NCBI RefSeq assembly: GCF_006346315.1
Contig: NZ_VDMR01000001.1
Coordinates: 868,001 to 932,000, forward strand
Source of the DNA: Nocardioides litoris
GTDB lineage: Bacteria > Actinomycetota > Actinomycetes > Propionibacteriales > Nocardioidaceae
Direction: 5' to 3'
DNA length: 64,000 nucleotides
A program made the translations under genes and the position numbers. Positions 53,247-61,954 of the stretch are shown here, one piece after another. The first letter of the stretch is position 1. Each line of letters starts with the position of its first letter. Under the pieces are notes generated by a model that was given only the letters and a program-made list of their open reading frames with translations, was not told where the DNA came from and searched no databases.

Positions 53247-53999
53247 TCAGTGCACGCCCTGGAGCGTGATGCCGCCGTCGGCGACGACGGTCTGCCCGGT
53301 CAGCCACGACGCCTCGTCGGAGAGCAGGAAGGCCGCCAGGGCGCCGATGTCCTCGATCTCGCCGAGCCGCTTGAGCGGGTAGGCGGCCGAGGCCTCCTCC
53401 TCGCGGCCGACGTAGAGCATCTCGGCGAACTTGGTCTTCACCACCGCCGGAGCGATCGCGTTGACCCGGATGCCGGGGCCGAGCTCCTGGGCCAGCGACT
53501 CGGTCAGCGAGATCATCGCGGCCTTGCTGGCGCCGTAGAACGCGATGAAGGGCGCGACCTGCACGCCGCTGACCGAGGAGATGTTGACGACGCTGCCGCC
53601 GTGCTCGCCCATCCAGGCCCGGTGGCACTCCTGGGTCCAGGCCAGCGCGGCGACGACGTTGACGTCCATGATCTTGCGGGCGACGTCGAGGTCGAGCTCC
53701 ATCAGGGGCCCGAACGCCGGGTTGATGCCGGTGTTGTTGACCAGCAGGTCGACGCTGCCGAACGTCTCGACCGCCTGCGCGACGGTCGCCGCCCGGTGCT
53801 CGGGGTCGCCGGCGTTGCCGGGCACCCCGAGTGCCACGTCGGCGCCGCCGAGCGCCTCGACGGCCTCGGCCAGCGCCTCGGCCTTGCGGGCCGTGACCAC
53901 GACCCGCGCGCCCTCGTCGACCAGTCGCCGCGCGATGCCGAACCCGATGCCGCGGCTGGCCCCGGTCAGGATCGCGACCTTGCCCGCCAGGCCCTTCAC
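53247..53999 (-). CDS. Short-chain dehydrogenase/reductase (FabG-like)
   Basis: A 250-residue SDR of classical type: TGASRGIG (12-19), NNTG (88-91), Ser-Ser before VSGVQ and Tyr155-x3-Lys159 (YGASK), ending in the VVADGGITLQ motif. A 3-oxoacyl or 3-hydroxyacyl-CoA dehydrogenase function would fit beta-oxidation, but the substrate is not evident. GTG 53999 lies 10 nt after the ACAD gene. Confidence 0.9.
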   Translation of the reverse strand: MKGLAGKVAILTGASRGIGFGIARRLVDEGARVVVTARKAEALAEAVEALGGADVALGVPGNAGDPEHRAATVAQAVETFGSVDLLVNNTGINPAFGPLMELDLDVARKIMDVNVVAALAWTQECHRAWMGEHGGSVVNISSVSGVQVAPFIAFYGASKAAMISLTESLAQELGPGIRVNAIAPAVVKTKFAEMLYVGREEEASAAYPLKRLGEIEDIGALAAFLLSDEASWLTGQTVVADGGITLQGVH

Positions 54000-54009
54000 G
54001 GCCCGCGCC

Positions 54010-55155
54010 TCAGGCCACGTCGAGCGGGTCGATGGCGGCGTACGACGTGAGCCGCTGGTCGAGCGCCCGCAGCTGGTGGCCGCCGTCGCCGAGCAGGTGG
54101 TCGAGCACCGTGAGGTGGGAGGTGAACGTGCCGACGTTGTACTCCGCCGTCACGCCGATGCCGCCGTGCAGCTGGATGGTCTCCTGGCCGATGTGGCGCC
54201 CGGCCCGGCTGACCTGCAGCGACACCCGCGCGGCCGCGTCGGCCAGGGCGTCGGGGTCGCCCGCCTCGACGACCATCGTGGCCCAGTCGACGAGGGAGTG
54301 GGTGAGCTCCTGGCTGGTGTACATGTCGGCGGCACGGAAGGTCAGCGCCTGGAAGGTGTTGAGCGTGACCCCGAACTGCTTGCGGCTCTTGAGGTAGCCG
54401 ACCGTCGCGGCGAGCTGGGTCTGCATCACGCCGAGGGCCTCGTTGGCGGCCATGATGCGCGTGAGGTCCTGGACCCGCGCGATGCTCGAGGTGACGTCGG
54501 CGCCGGCCTCGCCGAGCGGCGTGGCGGCGGTGCCGTCGAAGGTGACCCGGGCGGCGCGGCCGCCGTCGGGCAAGGAGTAGCCCTCGCGCTGCACCCCGGC
54601 CAGGGCGTCGCCCGAGACCAGGAACAGCCCGGTGCCGCCGCCCTCGAGCGCGGCCGAGACGACCAGCACGTCGGCACGGGCACCGTGCAAGACGCCCTCC
54701 TTGGTGCCGGTCAGGGCACCCTCGGCGCTCGCCGTGACGTCGTGCGCCGAGGCGCTCGTGCGCCGGCCGGGCTCGTCGTGCGCGAAGGCCAGCACGCTCT
54801 CGCCCGAGGCCAGGCCGCCCAGCACCTCCTGGCGCTGCTCGGGGGTGCCGACCGCGGCGACCAGGCCGCCGGCGTACACCACGGAGCCGAGGTAGGGCTC
54901 GGGGGCGAGCACGCGGCCGAGCTCGCGGCAGACGATGGCGACCTCGACGGGGCCGGCGCCCACGCCGCCGTCGTCCTCGCTGAACGGCAGGCCCAGCAGG
55001 CCCATCTCGGCCATCTGGGTCCAGAGCTTCTCGTCGAAGCCGGGGTCGTCGGCGACCGCTCGGCGCCGGCTCTCCCAGTCGGCGTAGGCCTTGCCGACCA
55101 GGCCGCGGGTGGCGTCGCGGAGGGCGGTCTGCTCGTCGTCGTAGCTGAAGTCCAT
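54010..55155 (-). CDS. Acyl-CoA dehydrogenase paralog with degenerate signature (beta-type subunit candidate)
   Basis: A 381-residue ACAD-fold protein. The N-terminal signature is degraded: LAFAHDEPGRRTSASAHDVTA replaces the S-E-P-G-A-G-S-D pattern, and the C-terminus (VGTFTSHLTVLDHLLGDGG) has no Glu at the usual catalytic place. GQETIQLHGGIG is kept. Such ACADs form heterodimers or tetramers with a partner encoded next door, as shown for FadE pairs in mycobacterial steroid catabolism. The partner is the upstream gene at 55181-56329. Confidence 0.88.
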   Translation of the reverse strand: MDFSYDDEQTALRDATRGLVGKAYADWESRRRAVADDPGFDEKLWTQMAEMGLLGLPFSEDDGGVGAGPVEVAIVCRELGRVLAPEPYLGSVVYAGGLVAAVGTPEQRQEVLGGLASGESVLAFAHDEPGRRTSASAHDVTASAEGALTGTKEGVLHGARADVLVVSAALEGGGTGLFLVSGDALAGVQREGYSLPDGGRAARVTFDGTAATPLGEAGADVTSSIARVQDLTRIMAANEALGVMQTQLAATVGYLKSRKQFGVTLNTFQALTFRAADMYTSQELTHSLVDWATMVVEAGDPDALADAAARVSLQVSRAGRHIGQETIQLHGGIGVTAEYNVGTFTSHLTVLDHLLGDGGHQLRALDQRLTSYAAIDPLDVA

Positions 55156-55180
55156 GAGTCTTCTCCTGTCCCGGTCCGGC

Positions 55181-56329
55181 TCAGAGCCCGAGGATGCCGC
55201 GGCTGATGATCTGGCGCTGGACCTCGTTGGACCCGCCGTAGATCGAGGCCTTGCGGAGGTTGAGGTAGATGGGGGTCGATCGGCGGTACCAGTCGAGGTC
55301 GTCACCGCCGTCGCCCGAGCCGAGCACGGCCGGGCCGGCGAGGTCGACGACCAGCTCGCTGACGGCCTGCTGCAGCTCGGTGCCTCTGAGCTTGAGCACC
55401 GACGACGCCGGGTGCGGCTCGCCGCCGGCGGAGTGCGCGGCCACGCGCAGGGCGGTGAGCTCGAGGGCGAGCAGCTCGTTCTCCAGCTCGGCGACGCGGG
55501 CGCGCAGCAGCGGGTCGTCGGCCAGGACCTCGGCGCCGATCTCCTTGGCCCGGGCCAGCACCCGCTTGGTCGCACCGACCGGGGCGACGCCGACGCGCTC
55601 GTTGCCGAGGAGGAACTTGGCCTGGGTCCAACCGCTGCCCGGCTCGCCGACCATGTTCTCGGCCGGGACGCGGACGTTGTCGAACCAGACCTCGTTGACC
55701 TCGTGGCCGCCGTCGATCAGCTCGATCGGGCGCACCTCCAGGCCCTCGGAGCGCATGTCGATGAGCAGCATCGAGATGCCGGCCTGCTTCTTCACGTCGG
55801 GGTTGGTGCGGACCAGGGTGAAGATCCAGTCGCCGTACTGGCCGAGGGTCGTCCAGGTCTTCTGGCCGTTGACGACGTAGTCGTCGCCGTCGAGCACCGC
55901 GGTGGTGCGCAGGCTGGCCAGGTCGGAGCCGGCGTCGGGCTCGCTGAAGCCCTGGCTCCAGAAGATGTCACAGTTGGCCGTGGCGGGCAGGAACCGCTCC
56001 TTCTGCTCCTGCGAGCCGAACTGGGCGATGACCGGCCCGATCATGCTGGCGTTGAAGGCCAGCGGCACCGGCACGCACGCGGCCTGCATCTCCTCGTGCC
56101 AGATGTGGCGGCGCAGCTCGCTCCAACCCCGGCCGCCCCACTCCTCGGGCCAGTGCGGCACGGCGAGGCCGCCGCGGTTGAGCGCGCGCATGCTCTCGAC
56201 GATCTGGTCCTTGCTGAGCTCGCGGCCCTCCTCCACGGCGGTGCGGATGTCCTGCGGCACCTCGGTCGTGAAGTAGGTCCGCACCTCCTCGCGGAACTTC
56301 TGGTCCTCCTCGGACAGGGCGAGCTGCAT
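55181..56329 (-). CDS. Acyl-CoA dehydrogenase (paired subunit)
   Basis: A 382-residue ACAD. GFSEPDAGSDLASLRTTA and NGQKTWTTLGQYGDWIFTLVRT are intact. The end reads IYGGSNEVQRQIISRGILGL, with Gly where MCAD-type enzymes have the catalytic Glu, so the base must be elsewhere or the partner contributes. It is the first gene of the catabolic operon, with a GGAGG ribosome site. Heteromeric FadE-like pairing with the next gene is inferred from adjacency and complementary degeneration. Confidence 0.9.
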   Translation of the reverse strand: MQLALSEEDQKFREEVRTYFTTEVPQDIRTAVEEGRELSKDQIVESMRALNRGGLAVPHWPEEWGGRGWSELRRHIWHEEMQAACVPVPLAFNASMIGPVIAQFGSQEQKERFLPATANCDIFWSQGFSEPDAGSDLASLRTTAVLDGDDYVVNGQKTWTTLGQYGDWIFTLVRTNPDVKKQAGISMLLIDMRSEGLEVRPIELIDGGHEVNEVWFDNVRVPAENMVGEPGSGWTQAKFLLGNERVGVAPVGATKRVLARAKEIGAEVLADDPLLRARVAELENELLALELTALRVAAHSAGGEPHPASSVLKLRGTELQQAVSELVVDLAGPAVLGSGDGGDDLDWYRRSTPIYLNLRKASIYGGSNEVQRQIISRGILGL

Positions 56330-56424
56330 GCGGGGCCTCCGGGCGTGTGGGTCGCGGGTGGGTCGACCCCATCTAACTCGCCGGTAGCAAGCCTGCGCCA
56401 CCGCCCCTCGGGAACGCTCCGGGG

Positions 56425-57282
56425 TCAGCAGGACAGGCGCGGGTCGAGGTCGAGCACCCCGACGACGCCGCGGTGGTCCGAGGCGCGCAGCGGCGTCGTC
56501 CACGCCCGTCGGGCCACGAGGTGGCGGTGGTAGAGGTAGTCGATCCGCTCGACCCCCTGGAAGTTCGTGTGGCCCGGACCCCGGCCGACGTCGCGCCAGG
56601 TGTCGTCGAGGTGGCGGCGCATCGCGTCGTCGACGGGCGTCCCCGGCCCGTCGTTGGTGTCGCCGCCGACGAGGGTCAGGCAGGTCGGGTCGCCGACCAG
56701 GCGCGAGACCGTCCGCGCCTGCGGCACCGTGCCCCGGCCCGGGTTGAGGTGGGTGACCCACACGTGGGCCCGCACCCGCGAGGTCGTCAGGGTCACCCGC
56801 ACCGCCTCCCGCCGCTGGGTGCCCCGGGGCCAGGGGAGGGCGGACGCGCGCTCGTCGCCGAGCCGGTGGCGGGACAGCACCGCGTTGCCGCGGGTGCCGC
56901 GCGCGGTGCGGTGGTCGGCGTCGTACACCCACGTCATGCCGAGCCGGCGGGCCAGCCACCCGACCTGGTGCACCCCGCCGGTGCGGCGGCGGTCGTCGAC
57001 CTCGTTGAGCAGGACGACCTCGGCGCGGGTGCGACGGATGTCGCGGAGCACCCCCGGCAGCCCGTAGGAGCCGTAGCGGATGTTGTAGGTGAGGAAGCGC
57101 AGCCGCTCCGGGGTCGGCACGGCTGTCGTCGCGGGCCCGTCCGCCAGGGCCGAGACGGGTGAGCCGGTCACGGGGGTGACGGCGGCCGGGACCTGGCCCG
57201 GTGCGGGGCTGGCGGTGACGAGGACGGTCGCGGCGACGGCGGCGACGAGGCCGCGGCCGGTCCAGCGGGTGCGCAGGCTCAC
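56425..57282 (-). CDS. Secreted endonuclease/exonuclease/phosphatase-family protein
   Basis: A 285-residue protein with a Sec-type signal (WTGRGLVAAVAATVLVTASPAPGQ). The EEP fold is seen in FLTYNIRYG, the LLNEVDD metal-binding Glu, VWVTHLNPGRG, GGDTND and the final ASDHRGV His. Such enzymes cleave phosphodiesters or phosphomonoesters (nucleases, sphingomyelinase, inositol phosphatases); which one cannot be said. The GTG at 57282 is chosen because it begins the signal peptide; the open frame upstream runs into the 57.4-kb palindrome. Confidence 0.82.
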   Translation of the reverse strand: MSLRTRWTGRGLVAAVAATVLVTASPAPGQVPAAVTPVTGSPVSALADGPATTAVPTPERLRFLTYNIRYGSYGLPGVLRDIRRTRAEVVLLNEVDDRRRTGGVHQVGWLARRLGMTWVYDADHRTARGTRGNAVLSRHRLGDERASALPWPRGTQRREAVRVTLTTSRVRAHVWVTHLNPGRGTVPQARTVSRLVGDPTCLTLVGGDTNDGPGTPVDDAMRRHLDDTWRDVGRGPGHTNFQGVERIDYLYHRHLVARRAWTTPLRASDHRGVVGVLDLDPRLSC

Positions 57283-57400
57283 GCTGACTGTGTACGGCGT
57301 CGGGGCAACCCGCCGGCGCTGTCGGCGTGGCCTGGGGGCGACCGGGGGGCGTCGGGCGGGTGACGGGGTCGCGCGTCGAGACCGATGTCCTCCCGTGGCT

Positions 57401-57532
57401 GGTGTGGGCGGCCGCGCGCGTAGTCGATCGGGTCCCCGCGTCAAGGACGTCGCTTCGCTCCGCAGCGGCGCGAGCGCAGCGAGCGTCCTTGACGCCGAGA
57501 CGCGGCCTGCCACGCGCGCGGCCACCCGCACC
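57401..57532. repeat. 132-bp imperfect palindrome with a perfect 12-bp inner stem
   Basis: GCGTCAAGGACG (57438-57449) and CGTCCTTGACGC (57484-57495) are perfect inverted copies, and the outer 20-bp arms (57401-57420 and 57513-57532) match at 18 of 20 positions. The whole is one long hairpin in the 341-bp gap between two divergent genes. Both strands give related open frames, as expected of a palindrome, so none is a gene. Confidence 0.75.
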
Positions 57533-57623
57533 AACACCCGACACCGACCCCCGACACCGACCCCCGAGGAGTCGGCGTATTCGGCTCGCGCCCGACCCCC
57601 GTCGTGCCGGACAATCGCCGCCC

Positions 57624-59342
57624 GTGGGACACGTGGACGTGAGCGGGGTCAGGTACGAGCTGCCGGACGGCCGGGTGCTGCTCGAGGACGTGTCGTTCCG
57701 GGTGGGCGAGGGCGCGAAGGTGGCGCTGGTCGGGGCCAACGGCGCGGGCAAGACGACGTTGCTGCGCATCGTCACCGGCGACCTCGCGCCCCACGCGGGA
57801 GCGGTGACGCGCACGGGCGGGCTCGGCGTGATGCGCCAGGACGTCAAGGCGGGCCTGGGCGACGACGCGAGCGTGGCCGACCTGCTGCTCTCGGTCAGCC
57901 CGCCGCGCATCGCGGCCGCCGCGCGGAGCGTCGACGCGTGCGAGCTGGCGCTGATGGAGACCGACGACGAGAAGACGCAGATGCGCTACGCCGAGGCGCT
58001 GCACGAGTACGCCGACGCGGGCGGCTACGACCTCGAGGTCACCTGGGACGTGTGCACGACCCGGGCGCTGGCCCTGCCCTACGACCGCGCGAAGTACCGC
58101 GAGCTGCGCACGCTCTCGGGCGGGGAGCAGAAGCGGCTGGTGCTGGAGTACCTGCTGGCCGGCCCCGACGAGGTGCTGCTGCTCGACGAGCCCGACAACT
58201 ACCTCGACGTCCCCGGCAAGATGTGGCTCGAGGAGCGCATCCGGGCCAGCGAGAAGACCATCCTGTTCATCAGCCACGACCGCGAGCTGCTCGACAACAC
58301 CGCGACCCGCGTCGTCACCGTCGAGCTCGGCGCGGGCGGTGGCGGCAACTCGGTGTGGACCCACGTCGGCGGGTTCACCAGCTACCACGAGGCGCGGCGC
58401 GACCGGTTCGCGCGCTTCGAGGAGATGCGCAAGCGCTGGGACGAGGAGCACGCCAAGATCAAGGCGCTGGTGCTCCGGCTGAAGATCAAGTCGGAGTACA
58501 ACGACGGCATGGCCAGCCAGTACAAGGCGGCCCAGACCCGGCTGCGCAAGTTCGAGGAGGCCGGCCCGCCGACCGAGCAGCCCCGCGAGCAGCAGGTCTC
58601 GATGCGGCTGCGCGGCGGCCGCACCGGCAAGCGCGCCGTGGTCTGCACCGACCTCGAGCTCGCTGCCGGTGGACAGGGCCTCATGCGGCCCTTCGACCTC
58701 GAGGTCTGGTACGGCGAGCGGGTGGCCGTGCTCGGCTCCAACGGCTCCGGCAAGTCCCACTTCCTGCGCCTGCTGGCCGCCGGCGGCTCCGACCCCGACG
58801 TCGAGCACCAGCCGGTCGGCGACGTCGTCATCGAGCCGGTGCGGCACCGGGGCCAGGCCAAGCTCGGCGCCCGCGTGCGGCCGGGCTGGTTCGTGCAGAC
58901 CCACGACCACCCCGAGCTCGTCGGTCGCACGCTGGTGGAGGTGCTGCACCGCGGCGACGGCGGCACGGGCGGCCTGGGCCGCACGGGCATGGGCCGCGAG
59001 CAGGCCGCGCGGGTGCTCGACCGCTACGAGCTGAGCGCGCAGGCCGAGCAGCGCTTCGAGTCGCTCAGCGGCGGGCAGCAGGCGCGCTTCCAGATCCTGC
59101 TGCTCGAGCTCAGCGGCGCCACCCTGCTGCTGCTCGACGAGCCCACCGACAACCTCGACGTGCAGTCGGCCGAGGCGCTCGAGGAGGGCCTCGACGCCTT
59201 CGAAGGCACCGTCCTCGCCGTCACCCACGACCGCTGGTTCGCCCGCGGCTTCGACCGCTTCCTGGTCTACGGCGCCGACGGCGAGGTCTACGAGTCCGAC
59301 GGGCCCGTGTGGGACGAAGGACGGGTGGCGAGGGCCCGATGA
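57624..59342 (+). CDS. ABC-F family ATPase
   Basis: A 572-residue protein with two ABC domains on one chain and no membrane part. Domain 1 has Walker A GANGAGKT (37-44) and LSGGEQKRLVLEYLL, DEPDNYLD. Domain 2 has GSNGSGKS (about 371-378), LSGGQQARFQILL and DEPTDNLD. The linker (about 255-315) is charged and helical. ABC-F proteins bind the ribosome, as translation factors or as protection against antibiotics; which function is not apparent. It begins an operon with a GNAT and a MOSC protein. GTG 57624 lies about 8 nt from GACAAT. Confidence 0.9.
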   Translation: MGHVDVSGVRYELPDGRVLLEDVSFRVGEGAKVALVGANGAGKTTLLRIVTGDLAPHAGAVTRTGGLGVMRQDVKAGLGDDASVADLLLSVSPPRIAAAARSVDACELALMETDDEKTQMRYAEALHEYADAGGYDLEVTWDVCTTRALALPYDRAKYRELRTLSGGEQKRLVLEYLLAGPDEVLLLDEPDNYLDVPGKMWLEERIRASEKTILFISHDRELLDNTATRVVTVELGAGGGGNSVWTHVGGFTSYHEARRDRFARFEEMRKRWDEEHAKIKALVLRLKIKSEYNDGMASQYKAAQTRLRKFEEAGPPTEQPREQQVSMRLRGGRTGKRAVVCTDLELAAGGQGLMRPFDLEVWYGERVAVLGSNGSGKSHFLRLLAAGGSDPDVEHQPVGDVVIEPVRHRGQAKLGARVRPGWFVQTHDHPELVGRTLVEVLHRGDGGTGGLGRTGMGREQAARVLDRYELSAQAEQRFESLSGGQQARFQILLLELSGATLLLLDEPTDNLDVQSAEALEEGLDAFEGTVLAVTHDRWFARGFDRFLVYGADGEVYESDGPVWDEGRVARAR

Positions 59343-60376
59343 CCACATCGATCGTCGTCATCGACCCGCACGACGAGGCGGTCTTCGGCTCCTGGTACGC
59401 CGCTTACAAGGCCGCCCTCGACGCCGCCGTCGGGGCGGAGGAGGCCGCGGTCTTCGAGCACGACGAGCTGGCCGAGCAGTGGCGGCGACAGCCGACGGCG
59501 ATGCGAGCGACCGGCTGGGCGACGTACGACGGCGACGAGCTGGTCGCGGTCGGGGCGCTGGTGCTGCCCCAGCTCGACAACCTCGACTCGGCGTTCGTCG
59601 AGGTCGCGGTCGCGCCGGCCCACCAGGGCCGCGGGCACGGCCGGGCGATGCTGGCCCACGTCGAGGCCGCGGCGGCCGCGGCCGGCCGCACCCGCCTGAC
59701 CAGCGAGCTCCGCTACCGCTTCGAGCACGGCGCGACCGGGCACGACGGCGGCGGCTCGCGCGACGTCCGGTTCGCCGAGGCGGCGGGCTACGCCCTCGCC
59801 CTCGGCGACGTGCAGCGCTGGCTCGACCTGCCCGTCGAGGACGCCCCGCTCGAGGAGCTCGCGGCCGAGGCGGCCGAGCGACACGGCGCCTACGAGCTGC
59901 GGTCGTGGGTCGGGCCGGTGCCCGACGAGCTGGCCGAGGGCTGGGCGGCCCTCGACGGCAGCCTCACCACCGAGGCGCCGATGGGCGAGCTGGAGCACGA
60001 GCCGATGCAGGTCGACGTCGCCCGCCTGCGCGAGCAGGAGGAGAGCGTCGAACGGCAGGGGCGCACGACGTACCACTCGGTCGCCCTGGCCCCCGACGGC
60101 GACCTCGTCGCCTACTCGCTGCTGGTGCAGGGAGCGCAGTCCACCACCGCCTACCAGTGGGGCACCCTCGTGCGCCGCGACCACCGCGGCCACCGGCTGG
60201 GCCTGGCCGTCAAGGTCGCCAACCTCCGGCTGCTGCAGGCCGAGCGGCCCGACGCGACCCGGGTCTCGACCTTCAACGCCGAGGTCAACGACCACATGGT
60301 CGCGGTCAACGCGCGGCTCGGGTTCCGCCCGGTCTCGCGGCTGGGCGAGCTGCAGAAGCGGGTCGCGCCCCGATGA
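59339..60376 (+). CDS. Tandem GNAT-fold N-acetyltransferase
   Basis: A 345-residue protein with two acetyltransferase-like domains. The first has the acetyl-CoA loop VAPAHQGRGHGRAML (about 91-106) and the second VRRDHRGHRLGLAVKVANL with the FNAEVNDHMVAVNARLGF ending. Tandem GNATs often acylate amino-sugar antibiotics or small peptides (Eis-like or MshD-like). The second domain resembles MshD, but true mycothiol synthase is not certain. ATG overlaps the ABC-F stop (ATGA); the next gene starts inside its stop. Confidence 0.84.
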   Translation: MTTSIVVIDPHDEAVFGSWYAAYKAALDAAVGAEEAAVFEHDELAEQWRRQPTAMRATGWATYDGDELVAVGALVLPQLDNLDSAFVEVAVAPAHQGRGHGRAMLAHVEAAAAAAGRTRLTSELRYRFEHGATGHDGGGSRDVRFAEAAGYALALGDVQRWLDLPVEDAPLEELAAEAAERHGAYELRSWVGPVPDELAEGWAALDGSLTTEAPMGELEHEPMQVDVARLREQEESVERQGRTTYHSVALAPDGDLVAYSLLVQGAQSTTAYQWGTLVRRDHRGHRLGLAVKVANLRLLQAERPDATRVSTFNAEVNDHMVAVNARLGFRPVSRLGELQKRVAPR

Positions 60377-61335
60377 GGGCGGGCACCGTGGCGGAGCTGT
60401 GGCGCTACCCCGTGAAGTCGATGGGCGGCGAGCAGGTGGCGTCGTCGGCCGTCGACGACCGGGCCCTGCACGGTGACCGCACGTGGGCCGTGCGCGACCT
60501 TCGCCTCGACGCGATCACCACCGCCCGGCGCCTGCCCGACCTGCTGCGCTGCACGGCGCGCTACGTCGCCGAGCCGCCCTCCGGCGTCGGCCCCGGCGAC
60601 GTCGCCGACGTCGAGGTCACCTTCCCGGACGGCACGCAGGCCGCGACCGACGACCGCGCGCGGCTCGACGCGCGGCTGACCGAGCTCGTCGGGACCCCGG
60701 TCGCGCTCGTGCCGCTGCCGCCGCGGGACGACAAGGCGGCCTACCGGGGGGTGGCCGCGTCCCAGCGCGACCTGCGGCAGCAGTTCGGGCTCGCCGACGA
60801 CGAGCCGCTGCCCGACCTGTCGGTCTTCCCGCTGGCCAAGCTGGCCGAGCTCACGCGCTACGCCACCCCGGTCGGGCTCTTCGCCGACGCCTACCCGCTG
60901 CACGTGGTGACCACCTCGAGCCTGCGGGTCGTGGCCGAGCACGGTGGCGACGCCGACGTACGTCGCTTCCGGCCCAACGTCGTCGTCGACGGCGCACCCG
61001 ACGGCCTGGCCGAGCAGGCGTGGCTCGGGGGCGCGCTGACCGCCGGCGGGCTGGGGGCCCGGGTCGAGATCCCGACCATCCGCTGCACGGTGCCGCTGCG
61101 GGAGCAGGCCGGGGTGCCCGCCGACCCGGAGGCGGTCCGCGCCGTCGCGCGTGCGGCCGACCGCTGCCTCGGCGTGTACGCCGACATCACCGCCCCGGGC
61201 TCCGTCCGCGTCGGCGACCCCGTCGAGGTCGACCCGCCGCGGGACCGCGGCGCCGCCGCGGCCTCCCTCGGCCGCCTGGCCGAGCGGGCCCGGCGCCGCG
61301 CCGTGCGCGCCGGCCAGCGGGCGCTGCCACGCTGA
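60373..61335 (+). CDS. MOSC-domain protein
   Basis: A 320-residue protein with an N-terminal beta-barrel-like MOSC_N part (LWRYPVKSMGGEQV, 9-22) and a C-terminal MOSC domain containing FRPNVVVDG and IPTIRCTVPL, whose Cys is the likely molybdenum-cofactor or sulfur ligand. Related to mARC/YiiM proteins, which reduce N-hydroxylated compounds, and to the C-terminus of molybdenum cofactor sulfurase. ATG overlaps the GNAT stop. Basic C-terminus (RRRAVRAGQRALPR). Confidence 0.87.
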   Translation: MRAGTVAELWRYPVKSMGGEQVASSAVDDRALHGDRTWAVRDLRLDAITTARRLPDLLRCTARYVAEPPSGVGPGDVADVEVTFPDGTQAATDDRARLDARLTELVGTPVALVPLPPRDDKAAYRGVAASQRDLRQQFGLADDEPLPDLSVFPLAKLAELTRYATPVGLFADAYPLHVVTTSSLRVVAEHGGDADVRRFRPNVVVDGAPDGLAEQAWLGGALTAGGLGARVEIPTIRCTVPLREQAGVPADPEAVRAVARAADRCLGVYADITAPGSVRVGDPVEVDPPRDRGAAAASLGRLAERARRRAVRAGQRALPR

Positions 61336-61367
61336 GCTGACGCGCTAGACCGCTGCGGGAGCCGGGC

Positions 61368-61766
61368 TCAGAGGTGGTCGGGCACCACGAGCGCGTCGGG
61401 GTCGGCCCGCGGCGGCACGTGCGAGAGCGCCAGCTGCACGAGCGCGACCCGCGCCTTGACCATGACCGTGCCGCGCACGCCCTTGGCGCCGTCGCCGGCC
61501 TGCGCGCGCACCGCCCCCTCGACCTGGGCGTCGGTGAAGGTCGGCCGCGTGCCCGGCTCCACGGGTACGTCGGGCAGGGTGACGAGCACCGGCAGCAGCT
61601 GGTCGCCGAGGCCGGCCAGCACCGTGTAGCGCTGGTGCTGGGTCAGCTCGCGCCAGGCCTCGTCGACGGTGCGACGGCGCTTGCGGACGGACCTGTCCTG
61701 CGCGCCGAACACGCTCTTGGCGGCCCCCTCCATCGCCGCGGTCAGCTCCCGCTCGGTAAACCTCAT
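61368..61766 (-). CDS. Conserved hypothetical protein
   Basis: A 132-residue soluble protein, helical in the first half (ELTAAMEGAAKSVFG, then a basic RKRRRTVDEAWREL), with a second part of short strands. No membrane segment or known domain. The start codon is preceded by a GAGGAT box which can serve as ribosome site or -10. I do not recognise the family. A hairpin lies upstream (61817-61861). Confidence 0.7.
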   Translation of the reverse strand: MRFTERELTAAMEGAAKSVFGAQDRSVRKRRRTVDEAWRELTQHQRYTVLAGLGDQLLPVLVTLPDVPVEPGTRPTFTDAQVEGAVRAQAGDGAKGVRGTVMVKARVALVQLALSHVPPRADPDALVVPDHL

Positions 61767-61816
61767 GCGGTCATCCTCGCCGATGGTCCTGACGGCCCTG
61801 ACGAGCCGTGGACGTG

Positions 61817-61861
61817 CCGACGGCCACCGGCCCCCAGGGACGAGGGGTCGGTGGCCGTCGG
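61817..61861. terminator. Stem-loop terminator downstream of htrA
   Basis: CCGACGGCCACCG (61817-61829) and CGGTGGCCGTCGG (61849-61861) are perfect 13-bp inverted arms around 19 nt. The stem lies after the leftward htrA stop (61955) and before the start of the next leftward gene (61766), as expected of a terminator without a U-tract. Confidence 0.65.
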
Positions 61862-61954
61862 GTGCGCGCCCTCCCAGACGCGGTCTCGGACGCGGGCGGA
61901 GCCGGAGGGGGTGCAGCCCCTCCTCCTGCCGACCCGTGCAGGTGGCGACCTCGG

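Noticed and set aside
57327..57623. Extended N-terminus for the ABC-F protein beginning upstream at 57327
   Set aside because: The extension reads through the palindromic element and is Arg/Pro-rich; homologous ABC-F proteins begin near MGHVDVSG (57624).
59339..60376. Definite mycothiol synthase MshD
   Set aside because: The tandem GNAT layout fits, but key MshD residues could not be confirmed and the neighbours are not mycothiol genes.
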